From the NCBI RefSeq assembly GCF_900116195.1, contig NZ_FOZW01000005.1:124001-188000 (forward strand): a stretch of DNA of 64,000 nt. Direction: 5' to 3'. Both the position numbers and the translations under genes were made by a program. Below, piece after piece: positions 17,101 to 26,373 of this stretch. Origin of the DNA: Alloyangia pacifica. GTDB taxonomy: Bacteria > Pseudomonadota > Alphaproteobacteria > Rhodobacterales > Rhodobacteraceae. Position 1 is the stretch's first letter. Every line of letters begins with the position of its first letter. The notes under the pieces are model-generated. The model worked only from the letters and a program-made list of their open reading frames with translations. It was not told where the DNA came from and ran no database searches.

Positions 17101-17736
17101 CCTCAGAAACGGTACCGCGGCGTGAGCTTGACGGCACGACCAGGTTCGGTCAGCGGGACGACGTTCGGGACATCGATCCCGTCCGAGCTGCGGCTCGAAC
17201 AGGTCTCGTCGAAGAAGTTGTCGACCTCGAACCCCTCGACACTGCGCGGCGTGTAGCCGGCGTAGAGGCTGACCACATCGTCGCCGGGCAGGTCCACCAC
17301 GGCCTCGTCATTGTCGAGCACAACCTCCGCGATGCCGCCGAAGCGCCGCTCGTCGGTCGCGGAGCAGCCGGCCTCAAGCGCGAAGATATGACCGACCGGG
17401 CGACCAAGATCGTAGGATGTCGGGCCCCCGTCGCCTCGACCACGTCCTTGTCCACATCGGCATAGGTGTAGGTGATCCGTGCGAAGCCCTTCTCAAGGGT
17501 ATAGCCGACCGATTCCTCGAAGCCGCTGGAGACCAGATCGTTCAGGGCACCGCGATCCCCGCCCGAAGGCAGCAACGCCGCGATGTCGTTCACCTCAGAA
17601 TAGAAGATCGCGCCACTCGCCTCCCAAATGCCGCCGGCATAGCGCAGGCCGAGCCGCGTGGCATTGGGTCGAGAGGTGGTGAAGTCGTCATAGGTCAAGT
17701 CGCTGCACGGGACTGGCAGTGCGCACCGGGGCCGTC
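17101..17736 (-). pseudogene. Heme-type TonB-dependent receptor, C-terminal remnant with frameshift
   Basis: Only the last third of an outer-membrane receptor remains. One frame (17736 to about 17430) gives LTYDDFTTSRPNATRLGLRYAG, YSEVNDIAALLPS and TYTYADVDKDVVEATG. After a shift in a GGGGG run near 17430, the second frame gives SYDLGRPVGHIFALEAG, EVVLDNDEAVVDLPGDDVV, SLYAGYTP and the terminal beta-strand KLTPRYRF. The pattern matches heme/hemoglobin receptors (GDVFALEAG, LPGYEVVNLYAGYTP). Plug and most of the barrel are missing and a stop closes the frame upstream. It lies beside the iron-uptake island. Confidence 0.75.
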
Positions 17737-17816
17737 AGGGGACGAATACGCCTAGGCATCCTCTCTGACACGGCCCAAACGCGGCACCGCGACACCGGAC
17801 CGCGCGACGCGGGCGC

Positions 17817-18611
17817 TCAGCGCACTTCGATCCGCCCCGCCGTCGCCTTGCTCAGGGTAAGTGCAACCTCTCGCAGATCGCGACCAATGGCATCTGTCAC
17901 CTCATCCCCGAGATTGGCAACCGTGGTCATCACACAGGCGATCTCGCCCTGCGGGTCGAACACCGGCACCGCCTGTCCCGCGACATGCGGCAGCAGGTGG
18001 CCCTTGAGCTCGCACCAGCTCGTGGCGCGCACTTCGGCCAGCACGCCGGGATCGGGCCGAGATCCGCGAAACCCCTCGGGCTGCGATACGCGCGCGCGGG
18101 CGATGCGGTCTTCGGGCAGGAAGGCCTGGAACATCAGGCCGCAGGCGGAATTGTCGAGCGGCAACACATCACCCAGCGCCAGCGAGTTGATCGAGAACAC
18201 AGCGCTGCGATACCAGCGCACCAGCGTCGGGCCCCGCTCGGTCCAGATCGCGACCCCGGCGCTGGCCGCCGTGCGCTCGGCGAACTGCTTCATCTCGCGA
18301 GCCGCCAGTTCCACGGGGTCCAGACGCCGCAACGCCGCCATCCCGACGCCCAGAGCCAGGGGCCCCAGATCATAATGTCCGCTGGCTGGGTCCTGCACGG
18401 CAAGCTCTTCCCGCACGAGGCTCTGCAGGTAGCGATGAGCCATCGAGCCGGAGGTTCCCGCCCGCTTCGCAATGACACCCAGCGCGAGGGGCCCAGAGGC
18501 ATTGGCCAGCACCCGCAGGAACCCGGCGGCAGTCGAGACCGATTGGATCGTGCCCGCCTTGCGGTGTTCACTCGGCGCTGTATCGATCCCGTCCGGCGTC
18601 TCGTTCTGCAT
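17817..18611 (-). CDS. IclR family transcriptional regulator
   Basis: 264 residues: an N-terminal winged helix (about 20-85, TAAGFLRVLANASGPLALGVIAKRAGTSGSMAHRYLQSL) and a C-terminal GAF-like effector domain (about 95-260, with GLMFQAFLPEDR and GQAVPVFDPQGEIACVMTTV). The ATG at 18611 has AAGGA 6 bases upstream; the preceding GTG is less likely. It is divergent from a TonB-dependent receptor, with an 18-bp near-palindrome between them. IclR proteins usually govern catabolic genes, so control of an iron-type receptor locus would be atypical. Effector unknown. Confidence 0.92.
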   Translation of the reverse strand: MQNETPDGIDTAPSEHRKAGTIQSVSTAAGFLRVLANASGPLALGVIAKRAGTSGSMAHRYLQSLVREELAVQDPASGHYDLGPLALGVGMAALRRLDPVELAAREMKQFAERTAASAGVAIWTERGPTLVRWYRSAVFSINSLALGDVLPLDNSACGLMFQAFLPEDRIARARVSQPEGFRGSRPDPGVLAEVRATSWCELKGHLLPHVAGQAVPVFDPQGEIACVMTTVANLGDEVTDAIGRDLREVALTLSKATAGRIEVR

Positions 18612-18764
18612 CACGTTTCCTTCGTACTGGCGGCAGTGCCCGGTATCTCGGCCCGCCCTGAGATCATGCGGAAGCTAGACGCGGCGGCAGGGCGGATCAA
18701 TCCACGTCGCCACGGCGCGACCGCGTGATATTTCCCGAGTAAATTAGTATGTCGCATATTGATC

Positions 18765-18782
18765 TGCATTATGCATCATGCA
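18765..18782. promoter_or_regulatory. Candidate IclR operator
   Basis: TGCATTATGCATCATGCA is an 18-bp near-palindrome (16 of 18 positions symmetric) built around ATGCAT, in the AT-rich stretch between the divergent IclR and TonB-receptor genes, 115 bases before the receptor ATG. Size and symmetry suit a dimeric regulator. No experimental basis. Confidence 0.5.
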
Positions 18783-18896
18783 ATGAGAAACACATGCGGT
18801 CGTCCGAGCCAAGCGCCCAAGCGCAGCCTGTCCAGTCCATCCAGACCCGGGCCTTCCCAAGCCAAGCCACCGCACCGACCAACGATGGGGACAGAC

Positions 18897-20939
18897 ATGA
18901 AAACGAAAAGCAGATTGCTTGGCGGCATCGCGCATGGGGCGCTCCTTCTTGGAATGACCCAACCGGCGCTTGCGCAGGAGAGCGGCTACGCCCTCGGGAT
19001 GATCCTGCTCACCGGTGAAAAGAATGCAAAGACCATCGAGAGCACCGCGACCTCGGTGCAGGTGGTCACCGGCGACGAGGTCAAGCCGCAGAGCGGCGAC
19101 ATCAGCGAGGTCCTGAAGACCGTGCCGAACCTTCTCGACGTCGGCACGGGTGTCGCGCCGACGATCCGCGGCATCGAGAGCCAGGGCGCGCAGGAGGGTG
19201 CAGTGGCCTTCTTTGCCGGGACCACGCCCCGTGCCACGATCAATGTCGATGGGCACTACCAGAACTACTACGAATACGTGAACGGCGGCACCAGCCTCTG
19301 GGACATCGACACGATCGAGGTCTACCGCGGCCCGCAGACCACCAAGCAGGGGGCCAACTCGGTCGCCGGCGCGACGATCGTCAATACCAAGGATCCGACC
19401 TTCGAGCCCGAGGCCGCCGCGCAGCTTCTGGGCGGCAGCTACAACACCCGCCGTGCCTCGGTCGCGCTGAGCGGACCGGTTGCTCCCGATATCGCGATGC
19501 GCTTCTCGGCCGACTATTTCTCGCGCGACAACTACGTCGAATTGAAGGACGCCGAGGGCGACGGCGGAGACACAAACCGCGATTTCGAGAGCCAGACCTA
19601 CCGGGCAAAGCTGCTCTGGGCTCCGGCGGACATTCCCGGCTTCGAGGCCAAACTGACCTACGCGCATGTGGACAGCAACGAGCCCACGAGCGAGAGCGTT
19701 CCCTTTCCCTATGATGGCGATCTGGAGAGCAGCGACTACGGCCCGACGCTGCACGTGATTTCCGACAGCGTGATCGCCGACGTCAGCCATGACTTCGGCA
19801 ATGGGATCACCTTGGCGAACCAGCTCAGCTACAGCCAGTCTGTCTATGACCGGACCCTCGAGGAGTATGAGGACGGCACCGCACATGTGGAATCGGACGG
19901 CTGGAGCAACGAGCTGCGCGCGAATTACGGCGACGCACTAGATCCGGTCAGCGGCATCGTCGGCCTGTTCTATTCGCAGACCGATCAGGACGACGACATC
20001 TACCTGGTCTATGGCGGCAATGGCGGACAGAGCGTCTTTGACAACGACAAGACCAGCACCGGGCTCTACGGCGAGCTGACGTGGCGCCCGACGGAGCGGC
20101 TTGCGGTGACCGGCGGGCTGCGATTCCAGCACGACGAGATCGCGCGCAGCGGCACCTACGAGAGCTACCTCTTCGGAACCACCAACCCGGTCGACTACGA
20201 CGAGGACTTCGACGCCATCCTGCCCAACCTTGGCCTCGCCTATTCGGTAACCGACGACACGACGGTCGGTGTCTCGGTCTCGAAGGGCTACAACCCCGGC
20301 GGCAGCGGCATCAACTTCGTCACCAGCGACTACTACGAGTACGACGAAGAGACGGTCTGGACCTACGAGGCCTACGCCCGCTCGTCGCTGCTGAACGATC
20401 GGCTGTTCCTGACCGCGAACCTGTTCTACAGCGACTACCGCGATCAGCAAATCTACTCCAGCCGCACCACCTATAACGCCGAGCGTGCCGAAACCTACGG
20501 GATTGAGGTTGCGGCCGACTATCAGGCCACCGAGACGCTGCGGCTGACCGCAGGAATGGGGCTGCTGCGCACCGAGATCCTCGAATTCGACGATGTGCCG
20601 AGCCTCGAGGGCAACGAGCTGAGCCGCGCCCCGCATGGGACCTTCAGCCTCGGCGCCAGCTGGGACGTGACCGACCGGCTCACGCTTGGCGGGGACCTGC
20701 GCCACGTCACCGGCTACTTCTCGGACGCCGACAACACGAGCGAATACGAGGTCGATCCCTACACCGTGGCCAACCTCTCGGCGAGCTATGATCTCAACGA
20801 CCGTTTCGAGCTCTATGGCTATGTGAACAACGTCTTCGACGAGAACGAGGTCACCTGGGTGCGCAGCGCCACGGGCAGCGCCTCGGCTCGGGTCACCGAT
20901 CCGAGGATGATCGGCATCGGTGTGCGGATGCAGTTCTGA
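18897..20939 (+). CDS. TonB-dependent outer-membrane receptor (siderophore type)
   Basis: 680 residues. A signal peptide of about 26 residues ends in PALAQ; a plug domain follows (about 45-160) with SVQVVTGDEVKPQSGDISEVLKTVPNL, an IRGIESQG motif and IDTIEVYRGPQTTKQGANSVAG, then a 22-strand-type barrel ending in the terminal signature GIGVRMQF with C-terminal Phe. The ATG at 18897 was chosen since the signal peptide begins there; an in-frame ATG at 18885 is possible. It is convergent with a FecBCD-type operon across a shared bidirectional terminator, so receptor and importer probably handle the same ferric chelate. Confidence 0.92.
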   Translation: MKTKSRLLGGIAHGALLLGMTQPALAQESGYALGMILLTGEKNAKTIESTATSVQVVTGDEVKPQSGDISEVLKTVPNLLDVGTGVAPTIRGIESQGAQEGAVAFFAGTTPRATINVDGHYQNYYEYVNGGTSLWDIDTIEVYRGPQTTKQGANSVAGATIVNTKDPTFEPEAAAQLLGGSYNTRRASVALSGPVAPDIAMRFSADYFSRDNYVELKDAEGDGGDTNRDFESQTYRAKLLWAPADIPGFEAKLTYAHVDSNEPTSESVPFPYDGDLESSDYGPTLHVISDSVIADVSHDFGNGITLANQLSYSQSVYDRTLEEYEDGTAHVESDGWSNELRANYGDALDPVSGIVGLFYSQTDQDDDIYLVYGGNGGQSVFDNDKTSTGLYGELTWRPTERLAVTGGLRFQHDEIARSGTYESYLFGTTNPVDYDEDFDAILPNLGLAYSVTDDTTVGVSVSKGYNPGGSGINFVTSDYYEYDEETVWTYEAYARSSLLNDRLFLTANLFYSDYRDQQIYSSRTTYNAERAETYGIEVAADYQATETLRLTAGMGLLRTEILEFDDVPSLEGNELSRAPHGTFSLGASWDVTDRLTLGGDLRHVTGYFSDADNTSEYEVDPYTVANLSASYDLNDRFELYGYVNNVFDENEVTWVRSATGSASARVTDPRMIGIGVRMQF

Positions 20940-20958
20940 GCGCATCAGGTCGAAGCAG

Positions 20959-20986
20959 AAACGGGCCCGCAATTGCGGGCCCGTTT
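20959..20986. terminator. Bidirectional Rho-independent terminator
   Basis: AAACGGGCCCGC, AATT loop, GCGGGCCCGTTT: a 12-bp perfect stem with A-run on one side and T-run on the other. It lies between the convergent TonB receptor and the siderophore-binding protein gene and can stop transcription from both sides. Confidence 0.92.
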
Positions 20987-21015
20987 TCGTTTGTCAGATC
21001 CTGTGGTGCGCGACG

Positions 21016-21984
21016 TCAGTCCGCCGCCCAGTTCCGCACCGCCGCCAGCGCGTGCTCGGCGCTCGCGATCGAGGGTGTCGAGACCTTGGCGCTATCGATA
21101 TAGATCGTGCGCGCCTCCTTCTCGGGCCGCAGGAAGCGCGCCCATCCGGGAGCGATACGGTCCAGCTTGGCGCGGGTCGAGGCCTCATCCCGCTCGCTGC
21201 CGGTGTAGGAGTTCATCAGCACCAGCACATCGGGATTGAGCCGCATGAACAATTCGGGGCTCAGCGGAACCGCAAAGTTCGAGCCCAGCCCGTTGCCCTC
21301 GCCAAGCCCCTCGACCTCGGCACGGGCATAGCCGAGGTCTTCCAGCGCCTGGATCACGCCCGAGGTCTCGCCAACAAGACGCAGATCGTCATGGGCGATG
21401 ACCACCAGGTAGCTTTTTCCCTCGGGACTCCCGGGCAGTGCATCACGCGTTCCGGCAAGCGCCTCTTGATATGCCGAAAACCGCGCGGCTAAGGCGTCTT
21501 CCAAGCCCAGCACCCCTGCAAGGCTCTGCTCCACCTCGAAGCCGCGCACCCGCCCTGTGCCGGTGTTCTGCAGGTAAGTCGGTGCGATCTGCGCCAGCTG
21601 CTCGACGATACCGGCGTTGTACTCCGACCCGATGATCAGATCCGGATCCAGCGCACGCAGCTTCTCGAAATCCATCTGTCCCGAAGGGCCGACCCCCTTG
21701 GGCCGCAGCGGCACGGCATCCTCGCCCAGCACGGTGTCGATGAAATCGACCGCCGCGAGCGAGCCGCCGTCATCGGTCCGGCCGTAGCTGCCGACAATCC
21801 GACCGCCGATATCGAGGATCGGGACCCCGAGCAAGGGATCATGCGTGACGACGATGCGCTCCGGGCTGTCCGGCACCACGACGGAGCGCCCGGTGTCGTC
21901 GGTCAGCGCCCGGCCTTCGGCATGGGCGAACGGAGCGGCGAGCTGGACGCTCAGGAAAAGCGGAAGCAGCAGGTGTCGTTGCAT
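21016..21984 (-). CDS. Ferric-siderophore-type ABC substrate-binding protein
   Basis: 322 residues, FecB/FepB/BtuF-type class III periplasmic receptor. A signal peptide ends in PFAHA; then DDTGRSVVVPDSPERIVV, the conserved opening of this family. Later SEYNAGIVEQLAQIAPTYL and a long linker helix before the C-terminal lobe fit the fold. AGGA lies 9 bases before the ATG at 21984. It is the last gene of an operon with the ATPase and two FecCD permeases. Confidence 0.92.
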   Translation of the reverse strand: MQRHLLLPLFLSVQLAAPFAHAEGRALTDDTGRSVVVPDSPERIVVTHDPLLGVPILDIGGRIVGSYGRTDDGGSLAAVDFIDTVLGEDAVPLRPKGVGPSGQMDFEKLRALDPDLIIGSEYNAGIVEQLAQIAPTYLQNTGTGRVRGFEVEQSLAGVLGLEDALAARFSAYQEALAGTRDALPGSPEGKSYLVVIAHDDLRLVGETSGVIQALEDLGYARAEVEGLGEGNGLGSNFAVPLSPELFMRLNPDVLVLMNSYTGSERDEASTRAKLDRIAPGWARFLRPEKEARTIYIDSAKVSTPSIASAEHALAAVRNWAAD

Positions 21985-22003
21985 CAAGAAATCCTCACAG
22001 GTC

Positions 22004-23047
22004 TCACATGGCGCGACGCAGCATCCGCAGTCGCAGGGTGACAATGAACAGGGGCACGCCGAGCAACGTCAGGCAAAGACCGATGGGCAATCCGATCTCG
22101 GTGCCAAGGCTCCGTGACAGGCAATCGGCACCGACCACGAAGATGCCTCCGACGAGGCCACTCAGGAGCAGCCGCGCCCGGCCCGAGCTGGGCAGCAGGG
22201 CCCCGGCGATATGCGGTGCCATGACACCGAGAAAGACCAAGGGGCCTGTCACGGTCACCGCGGCCGAGGTCAGCAGCACGGTTGTCAGCAGAACGGTCAG
22301 CCGCGCCGCGCGCAGACTGAGCCCCAGCGCATGGGCATGCTCTTCGCCCAGCTCCAGCAGCCGCAGCATTGGCCCCGCCGCGAAGAGCAGCGGCAAGGAC
22401 AAAGCGAGCCATGGCAGCATCGCCCCGAGCGACCCCCACCCCGCCTGAAAGAGCGACCCCGCGAGCCAGACCGAGACGTTGAAAGAGAGGTCCGTCGGCG
22501 CGTAGAGAATGACGATCGAGGTGATCGCCGAAAGTGTCGTCTCCACCGCCAGCCCCAGCAGCAGAAGCGCGAGCGCATCGCCCGTCCGGCTCTGCGCAGT
22601 GACCCGCGCGAGGAAAAGCGCGACGCCCAGCCCACCGGCGCAGCCGATCAACGGCACCCAGCCCTGCGGCAGGTTCGTCAAGAGGATCAGGGCCAGCAGG
22701 ATCGCCAGAAGCGATCCCTGTGCCAGCCCCAGAAGCCCGGGATCGGCGATCGGGTTTCGGGTCAGCGATTGCAGCATCGCCCCCGACGCGGCGATGGCGG
22801 CCCCCGCCAGGAACCCGGTCATCGCCCTCGGCAGGCGCAGGGTGAGCGCGGCGTAGCGCTGCGCGTCGTCCATACCTTGACCGGGCAGAAGATCGCTGAG
22901 CGCGACCGGCGTCGTGCCCACGGTGAGCGATGCGACGATGAGCACCGCGGCCACTCCCAGCAACGCCAGCGCAACACCAAGATCGATGCGGCGCGTCTCG
23001 ACCCCCGCCACGCGCCAGACTCGGTATCCGTCGAGCCGCCGGGTCAT
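22004..23047 (-). CDS. FecCD-family ABC permease (second)
   Basis: 347 residues, about ten membrane helices, FecCD/BtuC family. Conserved elements: RLPRAMTGFLAGAAIAASGAMLQSLTRNPIADPGLLG near the N-terminus and GPLVFLGVMAPHIAGALL near the C-terminus, where the coupling helix contacts the ATPase. Its ATG overlaps the previous permease's stop (ATGA, 4 bases), so the two are translationally coupled. With the other permease it forms the heterodimeric channel. Confidence 0.93.
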   Translation of the reverse strand: MTRRLDGYRVWRVAGVETRRIDLGVALALLGVAAVLIVASLTVGTTPVALSDLLPGQGMDDAQRYAALTLRLPRAMTGFLAGAAIAASGAMLQSLTRNPIADPGLLGLAQGSLLAILLALILLTNLPQGWVPLIGCAGGLGVALFLARVTAQSRTGDALALLLLGLAVETTLSAITSIVILYAPTDLSFNVSVWLAGSLFQAGWGSLGAMLPWLALSLPLLFAAGPMLRLLELGEEHAHALGLSLRAARLTVLLTTVLLTSAAVTVTGPLVFLGVMAPHIAGALLPSSGRARLLLSGLVGGIFVVGADCLSRSLGTEIGLPIGLCLTLLGVPLFIVTLRLRMLRRAM

Positions 23048-24048
23048 CGCGCCGCGCCCGGGCGAAGGTAGAGCCTGTAGATCAGCACGCCGAAGCAGAC
23101 CCCTCCGACCAGCTCCAGCAGCACGCCGGTATGCAGGGTGAAGGGCGCAAAGGCACGCCGCGCCAGAACGTCCGACAGCAGGCAGAGCGCCGCGCCGACC
23201 TGCGCCGAAGCCGGAAGCAGCCGGGCCAGATGCGCCCCCGTGAAGGGGCGGACCAGATGCGGCACCACGAGGCCGACAAAGGCGATCGGTCCGCAGATTG
23301 CCGTGGCTGAACTTGCCCCCAGCACCACCGCCGCCAGCGCCGCCTGCGTCACCGGCCGCACCCGAACGCCCATCGCCGCCGCCCGCTCGGTGCCGAGACC
23401 GATCAGCGTGAGCGGGCGCGCCAGGGCCAGCAGAGTGAGCGTGGCCACAAGCCCCAGCGGCCAGAAGGCGACCAGCCGATCGGCGTAGAAATGGTTGATA
23501 TTGCCCGCAAGCCAGCTCAGATACTCGGCCCGCCGCGCCGGATCGGTCAACAGCAGTGCCCCGGACAGCCCGGCAAGCAGCATGCCGGTCAGCGCCCCCG
23601 ACAGGATCAGCGGCAACCCGCGCGGATCGGGCCCGAGCCCTGTCATCCGCGCCACCGCCAGGGTCATCGCGAAACCGGCAAAACCGCCCGCCAGCGCCGA
23701 CAGCCCCTGAACGCCAAGCCCCGCGCCGAAGCCATAGACCGAAAGCAACATCCCCAGCATGGCGCCGGCGCTCACCCCGAGCGTCGAGGGGGAGGCCAGC
23801 GGATTGCCGGTGACACCCTGCATCGCCGCGCCGCCCACGGCCATGACAGCACCGACATAAGCCGCGATCAGGGTCCGCGGCAGCCTCTGCGTGAGCACCA
23901 GGTAGTGGTCCAGGTTGTCGGGGTCGAAAGCCAGGAAGGCACCCACAACCTCACCCGGCGCAATGGCGGTGGCACCAAGGCCCAGGCTCGCCGCAGCGGC
24001 AGCCAGAAGCAGCGCCAGCCCTCCGAGAAGCGTGACGGCAAATCTCAC
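23044..24048 (-). CDS. FecCD-family ABC permease (first)
   Basis: 334 residues, about nine or ten membrane helices. It carries the family sequences RLPRTLIAAYVGAVMAVGGAAMQGVTGNPLASPSTLG and GPIAFVGLVVPHLVRP. Start at 24048 overlaps the ATPase stop by 4 bases. The gene pair is more divergent from each other than a recent duplication, as usual for FecC/FecD partners. Confidence 0.93.
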   Translation of the reverse strand: MRFAVTLLGGLALLLAAAAASLGLGATAIAPGEVVGAFLAFDPDNLDHYLVLTQRLPRTLIAAYVGAVMAVGGAAMQGVTGNPLASPSTLGVSAGAMLGMLLSVYGFGAGLGVQGLSALAGGFAGFAMTLAVARMTGLGPDPRGLPLILSGALTGMLLAGLSGALLLTDPARRAEYLSWLAGNINHFYADRLVAFWPLGLVATLTLLALARPLTLIGLGTERAAAMGVRVRPVTQAALAAVVLGASSATAICGPIAFVGLVVPHLVRPFTGAHLARLLPASAQVGAALCLLSDVLARRAFAPFTLHTGVLLELVGGVCFGVLIYRLYLRPGAAR

Positions 24049-24863
24049 GTGCGGCCAACCATGCGCGCGCCCTTCGGCAGGCAGACGAGGCGCTCGCCAA
24101 GCCGACTCATCTCCGCCTCGACGCCGAAGGCCCGCGCGACGGTGGCCGAATCCAGCACCTCCCGGGCCGGGCCCTGCGTCAGCACGCGGCCGTCCTCCAG
24201 GACAACCACGTCGTCAGCGTAGGACAGCGCCAGGTTGAGGTCGTGCAGGACCATGATCAGCGTCTTTCCCTGCTCCGTCACGAGCCCGCGCACAAGATCG
24301 AGAACGGCATATTGGTACTTGAGGTCGAGATGGTTCACCGGCTCGTCCATCATCAGCAGCGGCGTGTCCTGAGCCAGCACCATGGCGATGAACGCCCGCT
24401 GCCGCTGGCCACCCGACAGTCTGCTGACCTGCGTCGCCTCCGCCCCGTCCAACCCCACCGTGCGCAGCGCCTCGCGGAACTGCGCGCGCGTGGCATCGCC
24501 GACCGTGCCGAACAATCCGGTGCGCGCGAAGCCGGCCAGTTCCACCAGTTCGCCAACGGTCAGGTGATCCGGGCAGACATTCGTCTGTGGCAGATAGGCC
24601 ATTCGGCGCGCGATCTGCCGAGGTCTCATCCCGGAGAGCGGCGTCTCCTCCACAAGCACCTGACCGGACTGCACCGGCGCAAGCCCCATCAGACTGCGCA
24701 ACAGTGTCGACTTTCCGCTGCCGTTCGCCCCGATGAGCGCCGTAAAGCGGCCCGCCCGGAAGTCCACCGAGACATCCTTCAGGATCGGACGCCGTCCGAT
24801 CGAAACGTTGAGGCATATGGCTTTGAGCACGTATCGCACCACAAAATGCGTTTCGGATTGCAA
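24045..24863 (-). CDS. ABC transporter ATP-binding protein (FecE/FhuC family)
   Basis: 272 residues. Walker A GANGSGKST, Q-loop LPQTN, signature LSGGQRQR, Walker B LLMMDEP followed by NHLDLKYQ, typical of FecE/FhuC, and H-loop VLHDLN. The start is uncertain: the longest frame begins with TTG at 24863 (GGAA about 9 bases upstream) and GTG at 24830 is an alternative closer to the conserved core (VLKAICLNVSIGRR). First gene of the siderophore-import operon; divergent from the flavin monooxygenase 71 bases away. Confidence 0.9.
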   Translation of the reverse strand: MQSETHFVVRYVLKAICLNVSIGRRPILKDVSVDFRAGRFTALIGANGSGKSTLLRSLMGLAPVQSGQVLVEETPLSGMRPRQIARRMAYLPQTNVCPDHLTVGELVELAGFARTGLFGTVGDATRAQFREALRTVGLDGAEATQVSRLSGGQRQRAFIAMVLAQDTPLLMMDEPVNHLDLKYQYAVLDLVRGLVTEQGKTLIMVLHDLNLALSYADDVVVLEDGRVLTQGPAREVLDSATVARAFGVEAEMSRLGERLVCLPKGARMVGRT

Positions 24864-24934
24864 AACTCATATTCCATAGTAAAACCGTCAACAACCAAAA
24901 TCCTCGCAAGTTCCCCGCAGAAAGGCGACCCCCG

Positions 24935-26248
24935 GTGGCCCCAATCCGAAAGAAGCTCCATATCGGCATGACCCTCGCGCCCACCTGGCTGTCGGGAGAT
25001 GCGTGGCGGCGCGAGGACAGTCAGGTCGAACGTCTGTCGGACCCGCGCTTCTTCATCGAACTGGCGCAGCGCGCCGAGGCGGCGCATCTCGACTTTGTCT
25101 TCCGCCCCGACAGCCTCGGCGCGCCGCCACCGGGCATGGCGAAGCGGCCCGGCGGCAGCGGCTCGGACCCGACCCTGCTGATGACGCTTCTGGCCGGGCA
25201 CACTTCGCACATCGGGCTGCTGACCACCGCTTCGACCACCTTCTTTCCGCCCTATATCCTCGCCCGCGCGCTGATGACCTTGCATTGGCTTTCGGGCGGC
25301 CGCGCCGGCTGGAACATCGTCACCAGCCTCGACGGGCAGCGCAATTTCGGACTCGACGAGATGCCGAGCGCCGAAGACCGCTACGCCCGTGCCGCCGAAG
25401 CGGTGCAGGCCATCCGAGCGCTCTGGCAGACCTGTCCGAGAGGCGGCGAGACCATCGACCGCGGTGCGGGCCTCTATGACAGCGCCACCGTTCCCGAGCC
25501 GATCAAGTTCGAGGGAGCCTATTATCAAATCGAAGGTCCGCTTGGCGCCATGGGCCATTCCGCACCGCTGCCGCTCTTTCAGGCCGGCGCCTCTGACGTC
25601 GGACGTGGTTTTGCCGCGGGCATCGCCGACGGAACGTTTGCTGCCTGCCCCGACAAGGCGGCGGCCATCGAATTGCGCGCCGACCTGCGCCGCCGCGCCG
25701 AGGCACAAGGCCGACCCGCCGATGCCGTCCGCGTCATGCCGGGGCTGAGCCTGTTTCTCGCCGACTCCGAGGCAGAAGCGCAGGAGCTCTACCGCGACAC
25801 GCATGCAGGGACGAGCAGGGCACAGAAACTCGCCAAGCTGACAGCGATGATCGGTCTCGATCTCTCGGACTGGGAGGGCACCCGAAATATCACCGCGGCC
25901 GATCTGCCGCCCTTGGCAAAAGGCCTTCGCAGCCGCACGCACGCCGAACTGCTGCACCGCAAGATTGCCCGGTCCCAGCCGACCCTCGATGAGTTGCTCG
26001 CGGCGCCCGAGGTACTCGGCTCGGCGCATTGGCAGGTGATCGGCACGCCCGGGCAGGCCATCGACGCCATCCGGGACTGGGCGGATGAGGGCGCAATGGA
26101 CGGGATCATCCTCTTCCCCGGCGGTTCGGTCCCCTGCCTCGATCTCACCCTTGCCACCGTTCCGGCCGCACTGGCCGAGGACGGGCGGTTCCGCAAGGGC
26201 TATGAAGGCAGGGATTTTGCCACTCACCTCGGCGTCGCAGGACAGTGA
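24935..26248 (+). CDS. FMN-dependent monooxygenase, NtaA/SnaA/DszA family
   Basis: 437 residues, flavin-dependent bacterial-luciferase-like monooxygenase. Family features: KLHIGMTLAPTW near the N-terminus, FVFRPDSLGAPPPG, STTFFPPYILARALMTLHWLSGGRAGWNIVTS (the typical NtaA core), PLFQAGASDVGRGFAA and a C-terminal DGIILFPGGSVPCLDLTL. The GTG at 24935 follows AAAGGCG; ATG 24968 would remove conserved sequence. Needs FMNH2 from a separate flavin reductase, not seen here. Relatives oxidise iron-chelating aminopolycarboxylates (NTA, EDTA), sulfur heterocycles or sulfones. Divergent from a ferric-chelate importer, which suggests an action on the imported chelator (inference). Confidence 0.9.
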   Translation: MAPIRKKLHIGMTLAPTWLSGDAWRREDSQVERLSDPRFFIELAQRAEAAHLDFVFRPDSLGAPPPGMAKRPGGSGSDPTLLMTLLAGHTSHIGLLTTASTTFFPPYILARALMTLHWLSGGRAGWNIVTSLDGQRNFGLDEMPSAEDRYARAAEAVQAIRALWQTCPRGGETIDRGAGLYDSATVPEPIKFEGAYYQIEGPLGAMGHSAPLPLFQAGASDVGRGFAAGIADGTFAACPDKAAAIELRADLRRRAEAQGRPADAVRVMPGLSLFLADSEAEAQELYRDTHAGTSRAQKLAKLTAMIGLDLSDWEGTRNITAADLPPLAKGLRSRTHAELLHRKIARSQPTLDELLAAPEVLGSAHWQVIGTPGQAIDAIRDWADEGAMDGIILFPGGSVPCLDLTLATVPAALAEDGRFRKGYEGRDFATHLGVAGQ

Positions 26249-26373
26249 TCCGCCGCGCCCCCGGGACTTTCGGCTGCCGGGAGTTCGGCTGGGCTAGGGA
26301 CGATCACCCCTTCCTCGCCGCGCCTTGACCTCAGCACATCGGAAGGCGTCTTTCAGGCCGAATTAGGGTGGCC

